64,000 bases of DNA from Novosphingobium sp. (lineage in GTDB: Bacteria; Pseudomonadota; Alphaproteobacteria; Sphingomonadales; Sphingomonadaceae). The translations under genes were made by a program, and so were the position numbers. Shown piece after piece: positions 1 to 9,836 of this stretch. Location: the NCBI RefSeq assembly GCF_027486195.1, contig NZ_JAIXPP010000087.1:38802-102801 (forward strand), read 5' to 3'. How positions within the stretch are numbered: position 1 is the first letter of the stretch; every line of letters begins with the position of its first letter. The notes under the pieces are model-generated. The model saw only the letters and a list, made by a program, of their open reading frames with translations. It searched no databases and had not been told where the DNA came from.

Positions 1-473
1 CGCTGGGCCGCCTCAACGGGCTGCTCGGGGCGCTCGACCGTGCGGGCGTGACCGATGGACTTTCGGGCAAGCTCAACGCTGCAGCGGAAGGCGCGGTGGG
101 CAAGGCGCTGCCGCTACTGAAGAGTGCGATCTCGCGGATGACGGTGACAGACGCGCTGGGGATCGTGACCGGCGGCGATACCTCTGCCACCGATTACTTC
201 CGCCGCACGATGGGGCCGGACCTGCAGCAGACGATGACGCCGGTGGTTGCAAAGTCCCTGTCGGGCGTGAAGGCGTTTCAGGCGCTCGACCGGTTCAGTG
301 CGAAGAACAGCCTGATCGCGGGCCAGTTCGGCGCGCGGGACCTGACCGGCTATGTCACCCAGAAGGCGATCGACGGGGTGTTCCTCTACCTTGGCGAGCA
401 GGAGCGCGAGATCCGGCGCAATCCGCTGGGGACCGGCAGCAAGCTGATCGCGAAGATCTTCGGACGCGGTTGA
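1..473 (+). CDS. DUF4197 domain-containing protein (5' end outside window)
   Basis: The reading frame is open from the first bases of the window and ends at a TGA at 471-473, so the N-terminus lies upstream; about 157 residues are visible. A GTG at 48 could start a shorter product but the residues before it (LGRLNGLLGALDRAGV) look like normal family sequence, so I treat it as internal. The segment ITDALGI-like 'VTDALGIVTGGDTSATDYF' and the end 'KLIAKIFGRG' are typical of DUF4197 proteins, which are exported proteins of unknown function. No function can be assigned. It converges with the GGDEF-EAL gene that ends 10 bases downstream. Confidence 0.85.
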   Translation, partial: LGRLNGLLGALDRAGVTDGLSGKLNAAAEGAVGKALPLLKSAISRMTVTDALGIVTGGDTSATDYFRRTMGPDLQQTMTPVVAKSLSGVKAFQALDRFSAKNSLIAGQFGARDLTGYVTQKAIDGVFLYLGEQEREIRRNPLGTGSKLIAKIFGRG

Positions 474-482
474 AGTCTGGCT

Positions 483-3191
483 TCACCCAACCTTGCGCTG
501 GTTCGCGAGGGGATCGGGCAGCGGTGCCAAGGTGGACTTGATCGCCACGGCAGCAATGCGGCCGTCCTCGTCGAGGCGAAGGGGCTGCGAGAATTCGACA
601 CCCATGCGGTCGTCGCTCGCCCAGCGGCAGGTGGCAGTGACAATGTGGCCGTCTGAAAGCTGGATGCGGAAGATCGTGCCGGCCGGTACGTTCCACAGCC
701 CCTCGATCAGCGCGCCGGTGAGCGACATGTTGCGCACGGTGCCGTTGTAGCGATGCCCGGCGTGATCGAGCACCACGCGGCGGAGCATGGCCTGGCGCGC
801 GGCGCGGGCCGAGCGGGGGCCGCGCGCGATGGCCATGAGGCCTGTGGCAAGGCGGGTCAGCGTGGCAGGCGCGGAGAGCGGGCGTTCGTAGATATAGCCC
901 TGCACATGGCTGCAGCCGAGCATGCGCACGAGATCGAGCTCGTCGAGGGTCTCGACGCCCTCGGCGGTCGTTTCCATGCCGAGCGCTTCGGCAAGGCTGA
1001 CGATCGAGGCGATGATCGCGCCATTGCGGCTGCCGGCCTGCGTCGCGCCGCGCACGAAGGACTGGTCGATCTTGATCTTGTCGAACGGCGCGCGCTTCAG
1101 ATAGCCGAGCGAGGAATAGCCGGTGCCGAAATCATCGAGCGCGAGGCGGACGCCGATACCCTTGAGCGAGCGGAACATGGCCTCGGTCCCGGTATCATCG
1201 CCGAGGAAGACGCTTTCGGTGATCTCGAGTTCGAGCCGGTCGGGCTCGACCCCAGCCGAAGCCAGCGCGCTCGTGACCATCGAGGGCAGCGCCGGATTGG
1301 CAAACTGCAGCGGCGATACGTTGACCGCGACGCGCACGTCCGAAGGCCACTTGGCGAGATCCTGGCAGGCGGTGCGCAGCGCCCATTCGCCGATCGAGAC
1401 GATGAGGCCGGCATCTTCCGCGATCGGCACGAACTTGGCTGGCGAAATGAAGCCGTGCTGCGGGTGATTCCAGCGCAGCAGCGCTTCGAAGCCGGTGATC
1501 CGCTCGGTCGCGGTCTGCACGACGGGCTGATAATAGAGCTCAAGATCGCCTTGCGTGATCGCATCGCGCAGGTCTTCTTCCAGCTGGCGGCGTTCTTCCG
1601 CATCGCTGTGGAGATCGGCAGCGTAGAAGTGGAAACGCCCGCGCCCACCATCCTTGGCGGCATAGAGCGCAAGGTCCGCGTTGCGGATCAGCGCCTCGCT
1701 GGTCAAGCCGTCATCGGGCGCGAGCGCGATGCCGACGGAGCCGCCGATCATCACGCGGCTGCCATCGATCGAATAGGCCTGGCTGATCTGTTCGATGATG
1801 CGTTCTGCCAGATGGGCGAGCTGTTCGCGCGCGATCTTGCCGGCAAGGATGACCTGGAACTCGTCGCCGCCCAGGCGCCCGACGCGGCCGACGGTGCCGA
1901 TGACGCGCTCAAGGCGCTGCGCGACCTGCTTGAGCAGCGCATCGCCGGCGGGGTGGCCGAGCGTATCGTTGACCTGCTTGAACCGGTCGAGATCGAGAAG
2001 GAACACCGCGCAAGCGCGGTTCTGCTCATTGGGCGCGGTGAGGATCTTCTCCAGCGTCTGCGACATCTGGAATCGGTTCGAGAGGCCGGTGAGCGAATCG
2101 AAATGCGCGAGGCGCGAAGCATGTTCCTGCGAGCGGCGCTTTTCGGTGAGATCGGTGCCCGAGCCGCGGAAGCCCTGGAAGTTGTTGAAGGCGTCGTACG
2201 TCGGACGTCCGGTGACCGACCACCAGCGTTCCTCGTCATAGACCGCAGCGCGCACCGCCAGTTCGGAGAAGCTGGACCGCGCCGAGAGATGGAAGGCCAA
2301 CGTGCGTTCACCCTCGCCCGATTTCTCGGAAAGGTTGAACAGCTCCGCAAAGGGGCGGCCGATGAAATCATCGACCTTGCGGCCGAGCACGTCCGCAACC
2401 GGCCGCGATATGTAGGTGATAAGGCCGCGGCGGTCGGTTTCCCAGAACCAGCCCTGCCCCGTCTCCTCATAATCGGCGAGGATCTCCTCGGCGCGGGTCT
2501 GGATGCGGACGCCTTCTTCCACCGCGAGGCGGACCTTGAGATCGATCTCGCGCTGGCGCAGGTAAGCGGCCACCGCGATCACGCCGCCAATGAGCAGCGA
2601 CAGGATGCCGGCCCCGAAATGGGAGACCCAGGTAACGCCGGACCACATCGCGACCTGGGCGGTAAGCATGCCGGCAAGGCGGCCCGATTCGGTCACCGTG
2701 GCCAGGAGCGAGATGGTGACCAGCAGCGCCAGTGCCTGCACCCAGGGAACCACGCCGCTGCCCGCCCACATGCCGATGGCATAACCATAAATGAACAGCG
2801 GAATGCCAATCGAGGCCCCCATCAGCGCCATTCGCACGGCGGTCGAGTGATCGCGGCTTTCCTCGTAGTTCGAGGTGAAGCGCGCGACGAACAGCAGCGC
2901 AGAGGCCAGCAGCGCGAGCAGCGGCGCGATGATCGGGCGGATCGAGAAGTTGGCGAGGGCAAGACCCAAGACGCCGAGCACCATCGGCAGCGCCATGTGC
3001 GGCCATTCACGCGCGATCAGGCCGCGGCCAGGCCCGGTGCCGAACAGGAATGCCGCCCCGGCCACATCGGCCCGGCTGACGGCCGCGGTCGGCACGCGCT
3101 CGCGGCGACGCTGCGTACGCGCGAAATCGCGCGCGGCGCGCGTCGGTTCGGCCTGCGATGCGGCGTTGTCCTCGGGCGATTGGCTCATCAT
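483..3191 (-). CDS. membrane-bound GGDEF-EAL protein with PAS and C-terminal PilZ domain
   Basis: 902 residues. An N-terminal set of about five to six membrane segments (residues about 65-210) is followed by a PAS-like domain (about 235-350), a GGDEF domain with intact RLGGDEF, an EAL domain with intact GFEALLRW, the ITESVFLGDD glutamate, the DDFGTGYSS loop and TAEGVET, and a C-terminal PilZ-like domain (NMSLTGA motif, about 790-880). Known role: synthesis and hydrolysis of cyclic di-GMP at the inner membrane, with PilZ binding the same nucleotide. The RxxD inhibitory site before GGDEF is not present in the expected place. Both catalytic motifs are intact, so direction of activity cannot be told from sequence. 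ATG at 3189-3191; transcribed divergently from the next gene. Confidence 0.93.
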   Translation of the reverse strand: MMSQSPEDNAASQAEPTRAARDFARTQRRRERVPTAAVSRADVAGAAFLFGTGPGRGLIAREWPHMALPMVLGVLGLALANFSIRPIIAPLLALLASALLFVARFTSNYEESRDHSTAVRMALMGASIGIPLFIYGYAIGMWAGSGVVPWVQALALLVTISLLATVTESGRLAGMLTAQVAMWSGVTWVSHFGAGILSLLIGGVIAVAAYLRQREIDLKVRLAVEEGVRIQTRAEEILADYEETGQGWFWETDRRGLITYISRPVADVLGRKVDDFIGRPFAELFNLSEKSGEGERTLAFHLSARSSFSELAVRAAVYDEERWWSVTGRPTYDAFNNFQGFRGSGTDLTEKRRSQEHASRLAHFDSLTGLSNRFQMSQTLEKILTAPNEQNRACAVFLLDLDRFKQVNDTLGHPAGDALLKQVAQRLERVIGTVGRVGRLGGDEFQVILAGKIAREQLAHLAERIIEQISQAYSIDGSRVMIGGSVGIALAPDDGLTSEALIRNADLALYAAKDGGRGRFHFYAADLHSDAEERRQLEEDLRDAITQGDLELYYQPVVQTATERITGFEALLRWNHPQHGFISPAKFVPIAEDAGLIVSIGEWALRTACQDLAKWPSDVRVAVNVSPLQFANPALPSMVTSALASAGVEPDRLELEITESVFLGDDTGTEAMFRSLKGIGVRLALDDFGTGYSSLGYLKRAPFDKIKIDQSFVRGATQAGSRNGAIIASIVSLAEALGMETTAEGVETLDELDLVRMLGCSHVQGYIYERPLSAPATLTRLATGLMAIARGPRSARAARQAMLRRVVLDHAGHRYNGTVRNMSLTGALIEGLWNVPAGTIFRIQLSDGHIVTATCRWASDDRMGVEFSQPLRLDEDGRIAAVAIKSTLAPLPDPLANQRKVG

Positions 3192-3346
3192 CCGTCAATT
3201 GCGCTTAACTGCTTTGAGAAACCGTTAAGCACCCACCCAGATCGGACCTTTTTTCCGCAGAATTCCTTAGGTTTGCTTTTGCTCGTCACCGTGCGGTGCT
3301 AGGGCGCAGGCAACGCTTTGATTTACCTGATTACCAAGGAATTCGC

Positions 3347-4165
3347 GTGGCCACGACTGCCAGCTTTACGATGATCGGCGTCGCCGGGCGGCGTCTGCGG
3401 GTGGGGCAATGGCATGTCCAGCCCGCAGCCCAGAGCAAGACCGCGCGCGCCGCGCCGCGCCCGCTCGTGATCCTGAGCGGCATCGGCATGAACATGGAAA
3501 TGCTCGAGCCGATTGCGAGCCGCCTGCCCGATCGCCGCATCATCAGCTTCGACATGCCGGGAATCGGCCAGTCGCCCGATCCGATCTTCCCCTACACGAT
3601 CCCGCACATGGCGCTGACACTCGCCGCGCTGCTCGACCGGCTGCGGATCGATTCGGTCGATCTGCTCGGCATCAGTTGGGGCGGCGCGGTGGTGCAGCAG
3701 TTTGCTTTCCAGCACCGCGCGCGCACCGGCAAGCTGGTGCTTGCGGCAACCTCGGCGGGGGGCACGATGATCCCCGGCAATGCCTCCATGCTTAGCCAGA
3801 TGCTTGATCCGATGGAATATTCTGTCGAGAAGGCACTGCGCCGCAACCTTGCGATGTTCTACAACGGCGGGGGAGCGGACCGGGTCTCGCTCAATGCCGC
3901 AACGGCGCCCTCACCGCTGGGCTGGAGCTGCCAGCTGGCGGCCTATGCGGGCTGGAGCAGCGCGCCGTTCCTGCCGCTGCTGAGCATGCCGGTCATGGTC
4001 ATGGGCGATGAAGACGACCAGCTCATCCCGCCCGCCAACCTGCATTTCCTCCACAACGCGATCCCCGGCAGCAAGCTGGAGTTGAGCGAGGGCGGCGGGC
4101 ACCTGTTCATGCTGGCCCGCCCCGATGCTTTCATCAAAAAGCTGACCGGGTTTCTCGACGCGTAA
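3347..4165 (+). CDS. alpha/beta hydrolase resembling intracellular PHA depolymerase
   Basis: The chosen GTG at 3347 has AAGGA six bases upstream (3336-3340); a GTG at 3296 in the same frame has no such site. The 272-residue product shows an alpha/beta-hydrolase fold: nucleophile elbow GISWGG, acid in GDEDDQLIP and a late histidine in GGGHLF. The stretch after the nucleophile (VVQQFAF ... KLVLAATSAGG) closely recalls the medium-chain poly(3-hydroxyalkanoate) depolymerase PhaZ, which mobilises stored polyester in the cytoplasm. No PHA synthase or phasin gene is nearby, so the substrate is inferred; a general esterase remains possible. Confidence 0.8.
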   Translation: MATTASFTMIGVAGRRLRVGQWHVQPAAQSKTARAAPRPLVILSGIGMNMEMLEPIASRLPDRRIISFDMPGIGQSPDPIFPYTIPHMALTLAALLDRLRIDSVDLLGISWGGAVVQQFAFQHRARTGKLVLAATSAGGTMIPGNASMLSQMLDPMEYSVEKALRRNLAMFYNGGGADRVSLNAATAPSPLGWSCQLAAYAGWSSAPFLPLLSMPVMVMGDEDDQLIPPANLHFLHNAIPGSKLELSEGGGHLFMLARPDAFIKKLTGFLDA

Positions 4166-4277
4166 CCGCGAATAGCCGCGGGCGTTGACCCCGGCACGAT
4201 CCTCTGACTTAATCGGCCAGTTAAACGCGACGGCCCTCCGCGATGAGTCGGCTGCGCGGGGATAGAGGAGCCTGCTG

Positions 4278-6026
4278 ATGCCGACCTATGACCTCATCAT
4301 CCGGGGAGGAACCATCGTTGATGGCACCGGCCGTCCGCGCTTTACCGGCGATGTGGCCGTGCAGGGCGGCCTGATCGCCGCCGTGGGCAAGGTCTCCGGC
4401 ACCGCGAAGCGCGAGATCGACGCGGGCGGCAAGGTCGTTGCGCCGGGCTGGGTCGACATTCACACGCATTATGACGGGCAGGCGACCTGGGATCAGGAAA
4501 TGGCGCCGAGCTCGTGGCATGGCGTGACCACGGTGGTCATGGGCAACTGCGGCGTGGGCTTTGCGCCCGCCGCAACGGACCGGCATGAATGGCTGATCGG
4601 GCTGATGGAAGGCGTGGAGGATATCCCCGGCACCGCGCTGGCCGAAGGGCTCAAGTGGGACTGGGAGAGCTTCCCCGAATACCTCGATGCGCTGGAGCGG
4701 TTGCCGCGCAGTGTGGACGTGGCAACGCATGTCCCGCACGGCGCGGTGCGCGCTTATGTGCTGGGCGACCGCGAAAAGCCGGGTGCGATTCCGACCGACG
4801 AAGACATCGAAGCCATGGCCAAAATTGTCGAAGAAGGCGTGCGCGCGGGCGCGCTCGGCTTCTCGACCAGCCGCACGGTGATCCACAAGTCGATCGACGG
4901 CGAAGTGGTGCCGGGCACGACCGCCACCGCCGAGGAGCTGATCCGCATCGGCCGCGCCATGGGCCGCGTGGGCCACGGCGTGTTCGAGATGGCGAGCGAC
5001 ATGAAGCGCGAATGGGACGAGTTCGGCTGGATGGGCGCGATGAGCCGCGAGACGGGCCTCCCCGTCACCTTCGCCGCGCTGCAGTCGATCGCCAAGGAAC
5101 TGCCGCTTTCCGAACAGATCGAGGAAATGACCCGCCAGAACGCGGCGGGCGCAAACATCGTCGCGCAGATCGCGCTGCGCGGCAACGGCATCGTGATGAA
5201 CTGGCGCGGGACGGTGCATCCCTTCATGTTCCGCCCGACCTGGGCCGCGCTTGCGGCGATGCCGTGGGAAGACCAGCTCACCCACCTTGCCGATCCGGTC
5301 TTCAAGAAGATCATCCTTTCGGAAAGCAACGTCTATCCCGAAAGCGACATCGTCCACCTCTACCGCGTGATCGGCGAAGGCTGGGCGAACCAGTACGAGA
5401 TGGACGAAGGCTTCGACTACGAGCCGCAGGCGGACGCGAGCATCGCGGCGCGGGCGGCGGCGGCTGGTGTGACGCCGGAAAGCTATGCCTATGACCTGAT
5501 GCTGGCGGATGGCGGCACCGGGTTTATCTATCTGCCGATCCTCAACTACGCTGACGGAAACCTTGATTTCCTTGAGGAACTCCAGTCGCGCGATGATTGT
5601 GTGAACTCGCTTTCGGACGGCGGCGCGCATTGCGGCACGATCTGCGATGCGGCTTCGCCCACCTTCATGCTCCAGCACTGGGTGCGGGATCGCAAACGCG
5701 GTGGGCGGCTCAGCCTTGAGCAGGCGGTGAAGCGCCAGTGCCACGATACGGCGCGGCTCTATGGCATGAACGATCGCGGCGTGATCGCGCCCGGCGCGCT
5801 CGCAGATATCAACGTGATCGACATGGAGGCGCTGAAGCTGGGCAAGCCTTGGCTGGCGTTCGACCTGCCGGCAGGCGGCAAGCGGCTGCTGCAGAAGGCG
5901 GACGGCTATCTCTACACGATCAAATCGGGCGAGGTGACCTTCGAGCAGGGCACCTGGACGGGTGCGGTGCCGGGTGTGCTCGTGCGCGGGCCGCAACAAG
6001 CCGAAATGCTGGAGGCCGCAGAATGA
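4278..6026 (+). CDS. N-acyl-D-amino-acid deacylase family amidohydrolase
   Basis: 582 residues. The N-terminus ([17 protein letters not shown]) and the metal-binding [13 protein letters not shown] are characteristic of the D-aminoacylase/dihydroorotase-like amidohydrolase subfamily 3, with further motifs VMGNCGVGF and [13 protein letters not shown]. Family members release free D-amino acids from N-acyl derivatives using Zn; many sphingomonad paralogs have no tested substrate. GAGGAG at about 4265-4270 precedes the ATG. The stop overlaps the start of the following oxidoreductase (ATGA at 6023-6026), indicating translational coupling. No signal peptide is evident, so it is probably cytoplasmic. 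Confidence 0.9.
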   Translation: MPTYDLIIRGGTIVDGTGRPRFTGDVAVQGGLIAAVGKVSGTAKREIDAGGKVVAPGWVDIHTHYDGQATWDQEMAPSSWHGVTTVVMGNCGVGFAPAATDRHEWLIGLMEGVEDIPGTALAEGLKWDWESFPEYLDALERLPRSVDVATHVPHGAVRAYVLGDREKPGAIPTDEDIEAMAKIVEEGVRAGALGFSTSRTVIHKSIDGEVVPGTTATAEELIRIGRAMGRVGHGVFEMASDMKREWDEFGWMGAMSRETGLPVTFAALQSIAKELPLSEQIEEMTRQNAAGANIVAQIALRGNGIVMNWRGTVHPFMFRPTWAALAAMPWEDQLTHLADPVFKKIILSESNVYPESDIVHLYRVIGEGWANQYEMDEGFDYEPQADASIAARAAAAGVTPESYAYDLMLADGGTGFIYLPILNYADGNLDFLEELQSRDDCVNSLSDGGAHCGTICDAASPTFMLQHWVRDRKRGGRLSLEQAVKRQCHDTARLYGMNDRGVIAPGALADINVIDMEALKLGKPWLAFDLPAGGKRLLQKADGYLYTIKSGEVTFEQGTWTGAVPGVLVRGPQQAEMLEAAE

Positions 6027-7036
6027 GCAATGCAACGATCCGTATCGGCGCCCCGGCGACGCTCGACAGCCTCTACCTCGATCAGGTGCCCGATTGCGGC
6101 GATCCCGGTCCGGGCGAAATCCGCGTGCGCCTGCGCGCCTCCTCGCTCAACTTCCATGACTTCGCGGTGGTGACAGGCATGCTGCCAGCTCCCGCCGGGC
6201 GCATTCCGATGTCGGACGGCGCGGGCGAAGTTGTGGCGGTGGGCGATGGCGTCACGGCTTATGCGCCGGGCGATCTTGTCGTCTCGACCTTCTTCACCAA
6301 CTGGGATGACGGCACTCCGCCAGCCACCGCCTTCACCACGGTGCCCGGCGACGGCATCGACGGCTATGCGCGCGAGGAAATCGTCGCGCCGCAGGGCTGG
6401 TTTACTCGCGTGCCCAAGGGCTATTCCGCCGCCGAAGCGGCAACGCTGACCTGCGCGGGCCTGACCGCGTGGCGCGCGCTGTTTTTCGATGGCGCGGTGA
6501 AACCGGGTTCGACCGTGCTGGTGCAAGGCAGCGGCGGCGTTTCGATCTTCGCGCTGCAGTTCGCCAAGGCGGCGGGGGCGCGGGTCATCGCGACCAGTTC
6601 GTCGGACGCCAAGCTGGAGCGGATGCGCGCGCTGGGGGCGGACGAGCTGATCAACTACAAGGAGGTGCCCGCCTGGGGCCTCAAGGCGCTGGAACTGACC
6701 GGCGGCGCGGGTGTGGATTGCGTGGTCGAGATCGGCGGCGCTGGCACGCTCGACCAATCGATGATGGCGACTCGCGTGGGCGGCCATGTCGCGCTGATCG
6801 GCGTGCTGGCAGGCTTTGCCGGGCCGGTGCAGACCGCGCTGCTGATGGCCAAGAACCTGCGCGTGCAGGGGCTGACCGTGGGCAGCCGGGCAATGCAGCT
6901 CGACATGATCGCCGGGGTGGAAGCGAACGGTATCCGCCCGGTGATCGACAGCCATTTCCCGCTGGCGAGCCTTGGCGATGCCTTCCGCCATCAGGCGAGC
7001 AACACCCACTTCGGCAAGATCGTCGTCGATATCTGA
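6023..7036 (+). CDS. MDR-family (zinc-independent-looking) alcohol dehydrogenase / quinone oxidoreductase
   Basis: 337 residues starting at the ATG that overlaps the previous stop. GroES-like N-domain (GEIRVRLRASSLNFHDF, PMSDGAGEVVAVGDGV) is followed by a Rossmann domain with VLVQGSGGVS and a C-terminal KIVVDI, the layout of medium-chain dehydrogenase/reductases. I do not see the structural-zinc cysteine cluster or the catalytic Cys-His pair of classical zinc alcohol dehydrogenases, which fits the quinone-oxidoreductase side of the family. NAD(P)H is the expected cofactor. Coupling to the D-aminoacylase-like gene suggests a shared catabolic pathway, but the substrate is unknown. Confidence 0.88.
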   Translation: MSNATIRIGAPATLDSLYLDQVPDCGDPGPGEIRVRLRASSLNFHDFAVVTGMLPAPAGRIPMSDGAGEVVAVGDGVTAYAPGDLVVSTFFTNWDDGTPPATAFTTVPGDGIDGYAREEIVAPQGWFTRVPKGYSAAEAATLTCAGLTAWRALFFDGAVKPGSTVLVQGSGGVSIFALQFAKAAGARVIATSSSDAKLERMRALGADELINYKEVPAWGLKALELTGGAGVDCVVEIGGAGTLDQSMMATRVGGHVALIGVLAGFAGPVQTALLMAKNLRVQGLTVGSRAMQLDMIAGVEANGIRPVIDSHFPLASLGDAFRHQASNTHFGKIVVDI

Positions 7037-7041
7037 CGGGC

Positions 7042-8457
7042 TCAGGCGGCGCGGCGAAGCTCCGCCGCGCCGACCTGACCGGCATCCGCTAGCGCAAAAC
7101 GGCCGACGAGCGCGGCCATGCGATCCGCCTCGCCCGCCAGATTGCGCGAGGCGGCGGTCGCTTCCTCGACCATCGCTGCGTTCTGCTGCGTCATGACGTC
7201 AAGCTCGCGCACGGTCTCGCGGACGTGGCCGATGTTGGTGGCCTGTGCGCTGGCGGCTGAGGCGATGTTGCTGGCAAGCTGCGCGATTTCGCCGACCTTG
7301 CGCACGATCCTCGCGAAGGAATCGCCGGTCTGGCCGACAAGCGCGACGCCGCGTTCCACTTGCACCGAACTCTGCCCAATCAGCGTCTTGATATCGAGCG
7401 CAGCTTCGGCAGAGCGCTGAGCGAGCGCGCGGACCTCGTTGGCCACGACCGCGAACCCGCGCCCGGCATCCCCGGCGCGCGCCGCCTCGACCCCGGCGTT
7501 GAGCGCGAGAAGATTGGTCTGAAAGGCGATGCCATCGATCACGCTGATGATCTTGCCGATCTCTTGCGCGGAAACGGAGATGTCGGTCATCGCCTGGACC
7601 GCTTCGTCGACCACGCCGCCGCCAGCCTGCGCGTCGCCATGCGCGGCCTGCACGGAATCGTGGAGATGCGCGGCATCGCCCGCCGTACTGCCGACACTGG
7701 CGGCCAGCGCGGTCATCGCGGCAGAGGCTTCCTCGAGGCTGGCGGCCTGCTGCTCGGTGCGCCGGGCGAGGTCGTCCGACGCCTGCCGGATCTCCTGCGC
7801 GCCGACGTCGACCGCGCGGGAAGTCTGCGCGACATCGCCGAGCGCGGTGCCGACCTGCGCGCGCATCGTCTCGAAATCATTTTGGATCGCAGCGAATTCG
7901 GGCGGCAGCGCTTCGAGCGGCGTGCTGAAGTTGCCATCGGTCATGCGCTGGAGTGCCGCGCCAAGGGCATCGATAACCGCGCGCCGGCGCTCCTCCTCCA
8001 CCGCAAAGTAAGTCTCGACTGCGATTTCCATGTCGAGCAGCGCCATCTTGATAAGTGTGGCGATCCGCTTTGCCCTGCCGCGCGAGAGCGGGCCGACCAT
8101 CGCGCCAATGATGGGTTCGAGCACGCTGGCATAGGCCCCGATGTACCACTGCGGGGAAAGGCCGATGCGCGCGTGGACTTTGCCGACCCGTTCGGCGCGC
8201 TGGAAATAATCGGCCGTCGCACCGCCCGCGAAGAGGGCCTGCCAATGGGCGATCTGCTTGGCCTTGGCCGATCCCATGGCAGCTTTCGAAACAAAGAAGC
8301 CGGCCGTTTCGGGCGTGGCGGCGATCCGGTCGTAAAGCTTGTCAAGCGCAGCTGGTCCCGCGCTGGCGACGGCTTTCCCCACTCCTGGAAGACGGACCGT
8401 GTCGTCCGGGCCGATAGAGAAGAAGGCCAGCTTTTTTGCGATGTCGCGGTTGTCCAT
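7042..8457 (-). CDS. globin-coupled methyl-accepting chemotaxis protein (HemAT-like)
   Basis: 471 residues from the ATG at 8455-8457 (a frame extension to 8505 adds 16 unconvincing residues). Residues about 1-165 form a protoglobin sensor domain with likely proximal haem histidine H95 in VGKVHARIGL. A HAMP-like connector (about 175-225) leads to the chemoreceptor signalling helix pair with the conserved tip 'GIAFQTNLLALNAGVEAARAG'. There is no transmembrane segment, so it should be a soluble oxygen (or other gas) sensor coupling to CheA/CheW. No che genes are in the window. The gene ends 5 bases from the convergent MDR gene. Confidence 0.92.
   Translation of the reverse strand: MDNRDIAKKLAFFSIGPDDTVRLPGVGKAVASAGPAALDKLYDRIAATPETAGFFVSKAAMGSAKAKQIAHWQALFAGGATADYFQRAERVGKVHARIGLSPQWYIGAYASVLEPIIGAMVGPLSRGRAKRIATLIKMALLDMEIAVETYFAVEEERRRAVIDALGAALQRMTDGNFSTPLEALPPEFAAIQNDFETMRAQVGTALGDVAQTSRAVDVGAQEIRQASDDLARRTEQQAASLEEASAAMTALAASVGSTAGDAAHLHDSVQAAHGDAQAGGGVVDEAVQAMTDISVSAQEIGKIISVIDGIAFQTNLLALNAGVEAARAGDAGRGFAVVANEVRALAQRSAEAALDIKTLIGQSSVQVERGVALVGQTGDSFARIVRKVGEIAQLASNIASAASAQATNIGHVRETVRELDVMTQQNAAMVEEATAASRNLAGEADRMAALVGRFALADAGQVGAAELRRAA
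7047..7072. terminator. GC-rich hairpin between convergent genes
   Basis: A 10-bp perfect inverted repeat (CGGCGCGGCG / CGCCGCGCCG, loop AAGCTC-like) sits at the junction of two convergent genes. It overlaps the last codons of the chemoreceptor and has no T-run on either side, so a terminator role is only a possibility. Confidence 0.25.
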
Positions 8458-8708
8458 CGTCGTTATCCATCCGGTTTGTGTCCGGTTCGGATAAACTGGC
8501 AACACTTCGAAACGCCAAAATAGCAGCTACGCGCCAATGCCTAGCGGGCCATGGAAGCAGCCAGTCGGTGACCGGCGAATTGCCCGCGAGATTCAGCGAC
8601 GTTATCGATTAAGAGTTACTTCCATCGGCCAAGCCTGCCCTTTCGGGAAGGTTCGCGTGATCAGAGTCGGTGCCGGGAGCCTTGAAAAAGCCCCTGCACC
8701 GCCCGCGA

Positions 8709-9836
8709 TCACACCCGCATCGGCATCAGCACATAGAGCGCGGGCGACTTGTCGTCCTTACGGATCAGCGTCGGCGCGCCAGCATCGGCGAGGTGGAGTT
8801 CCACGATGTCCCCGTCGATCTGGCTGAGGATGTCCTTGAGATAATTGGCGTTGAAGCCGATCTCGAAGCCCGCGGCGCGGTATTCGGCGGCGATCTCTTC
8901 GGCTGCGGTGCCGTTTTCCGGGCTGGTGACTGAGAGCGTGACCTTGTCGTTCTCGAGCGCCATCTTGACCGCGCGGGTCTTCTCAGTGGCGATCGTGGCG
9001 ACGCGATCCACGCCTTCGAAGAAGCTGCGCGGATCAAGGCGGAGCAGCTTGTCGTTCCCGGTGGGGATCACGCGGCTGTAGTCCGGGAAGGTGCCGTCGA
9101 TCAGCTTGCTGGTGAGCACCACGCCGTGTTCACCGCCCAGCGTGAAGCGCACCTTGCTGGCCGAAAGATCAAGCAGCACGGCGGTATCAAGCACATCATC
9201 GAGCAACTTGCGCAGCTCGCCCACGCACTTGCGCGGCACGATCACGTCCGGCATGCCCTCAGCGCCGTCAGGCCGGGCAATGGTGTAGCGTGCAAGGCGG
9301 TGGCCGTCGGTCGCGGCGGCCTTGAGCACCGGAGTCGCCTCATCCGCCACGTGGAGGAAGATGCCGTTGAGATAGTAGCGGGTTTCCTCGGTCGAGATCG
9401 CGAAGCGGGTGCGGTCGATCAGTTCGGCGAGGACGCGCGCGGGCACTTCGAAGCTCGTCGGCAGATCGCCTTCGACGATCACCGGGAAATCATCGCGCGG
9501 CAGCGTGGGCAGCTGGAAGCGGCTGCGTCCGGCCTTGACGACCATGCGGCCATCGGCGGCATCAAGGCTGACCTGGCTGCCATCGGGCAGCTTGCGCGCG
9601 ATATCGAAGAGGAGGTGCGCGGAAACCGTGATCGCGCCGCCACGCTCCACTTCCCGCGCAGGCATCGTCTCGATGATCTGGAGATCGAGGTCGGTTGCCA
9701 TGAGGCGGACCGAGCCATCGGGCGAAGCCTCGATCAGCACGTTCGAGAGGATCGGGATGGTATTGCGACGCTCCACCACCGATTGCACATGGGACAGGCA
9801 GCGTAGCAAGGTCGCGCGTTCGATCGTGGCCTTCAT
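8709..9836 (-). CDS. dnaN: DNA polymerase III subunit beta (sliding clamp)
   Basis: 375 residues, full length for bacterial DnaN. The start MKATIERATLLRCLSHVQSV, the central LATDLDL-like 'LMATDLDLQI' and the C-terminal 'LYVLMPMRV' are hallmark clamp sequences; the three-fold repeated domain organisation fits. It forms the ring clamp that tethers replicative polymerase and binds many repair proteins. dnaA, recF and gyrB are not adjacent, as is common in alphaproteobacteria. The 215 bases upstream (9837-10051) presumably hold its promoter; I see no distinct motif there. Confidence 0.97.
   Translation of the reverse strand: MKATIERATLLRCLSHVQSVVERRNTIPILSNVLIEASPDGSVRLMATDLDLQIIETMPAREVERGGAITVSAHLLFDIARKLPDGSQVSLDAADGRMVVKAGRSRFQLPTLPRDDFPVIVEGDLPTSFEVPARVLAELIDRTRFAISTEETRYYLNGIFLHVADEATPVLKAAATDGHRLARYTIARPDGAEGMPDVIVPRKCVGELRKLLDDVLDTAVLLDLSASKVRFTLGGEHGVVLTSKLIDGTFPDYSRVIPTGNDKLLRLDPRSFFEGVDRVATIATEKTRAVKMALENDKVTLSVTSPENGTAAEEIAAEYRAAGFEIGFNANYLKDILSQIDGDIVELHLADAGAPTLIRKDDKSPALYVLMPMRV

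Noticed and set aside
753..3302. 849-residue plus-strand open frame
   Set aside because: It runs antisense to the GGDEF-EAL gene and its composition (Arg/Ala/Glu-rich without motifs) is that of a shadow frame in high-GC DNA.
3296..3346. Earlier GTG start of the PhaZ-like hydrolase
   Set aside because: There is no ribosome-binding site before it, whereas AAGGA lies six bases before the GTG at 3347.
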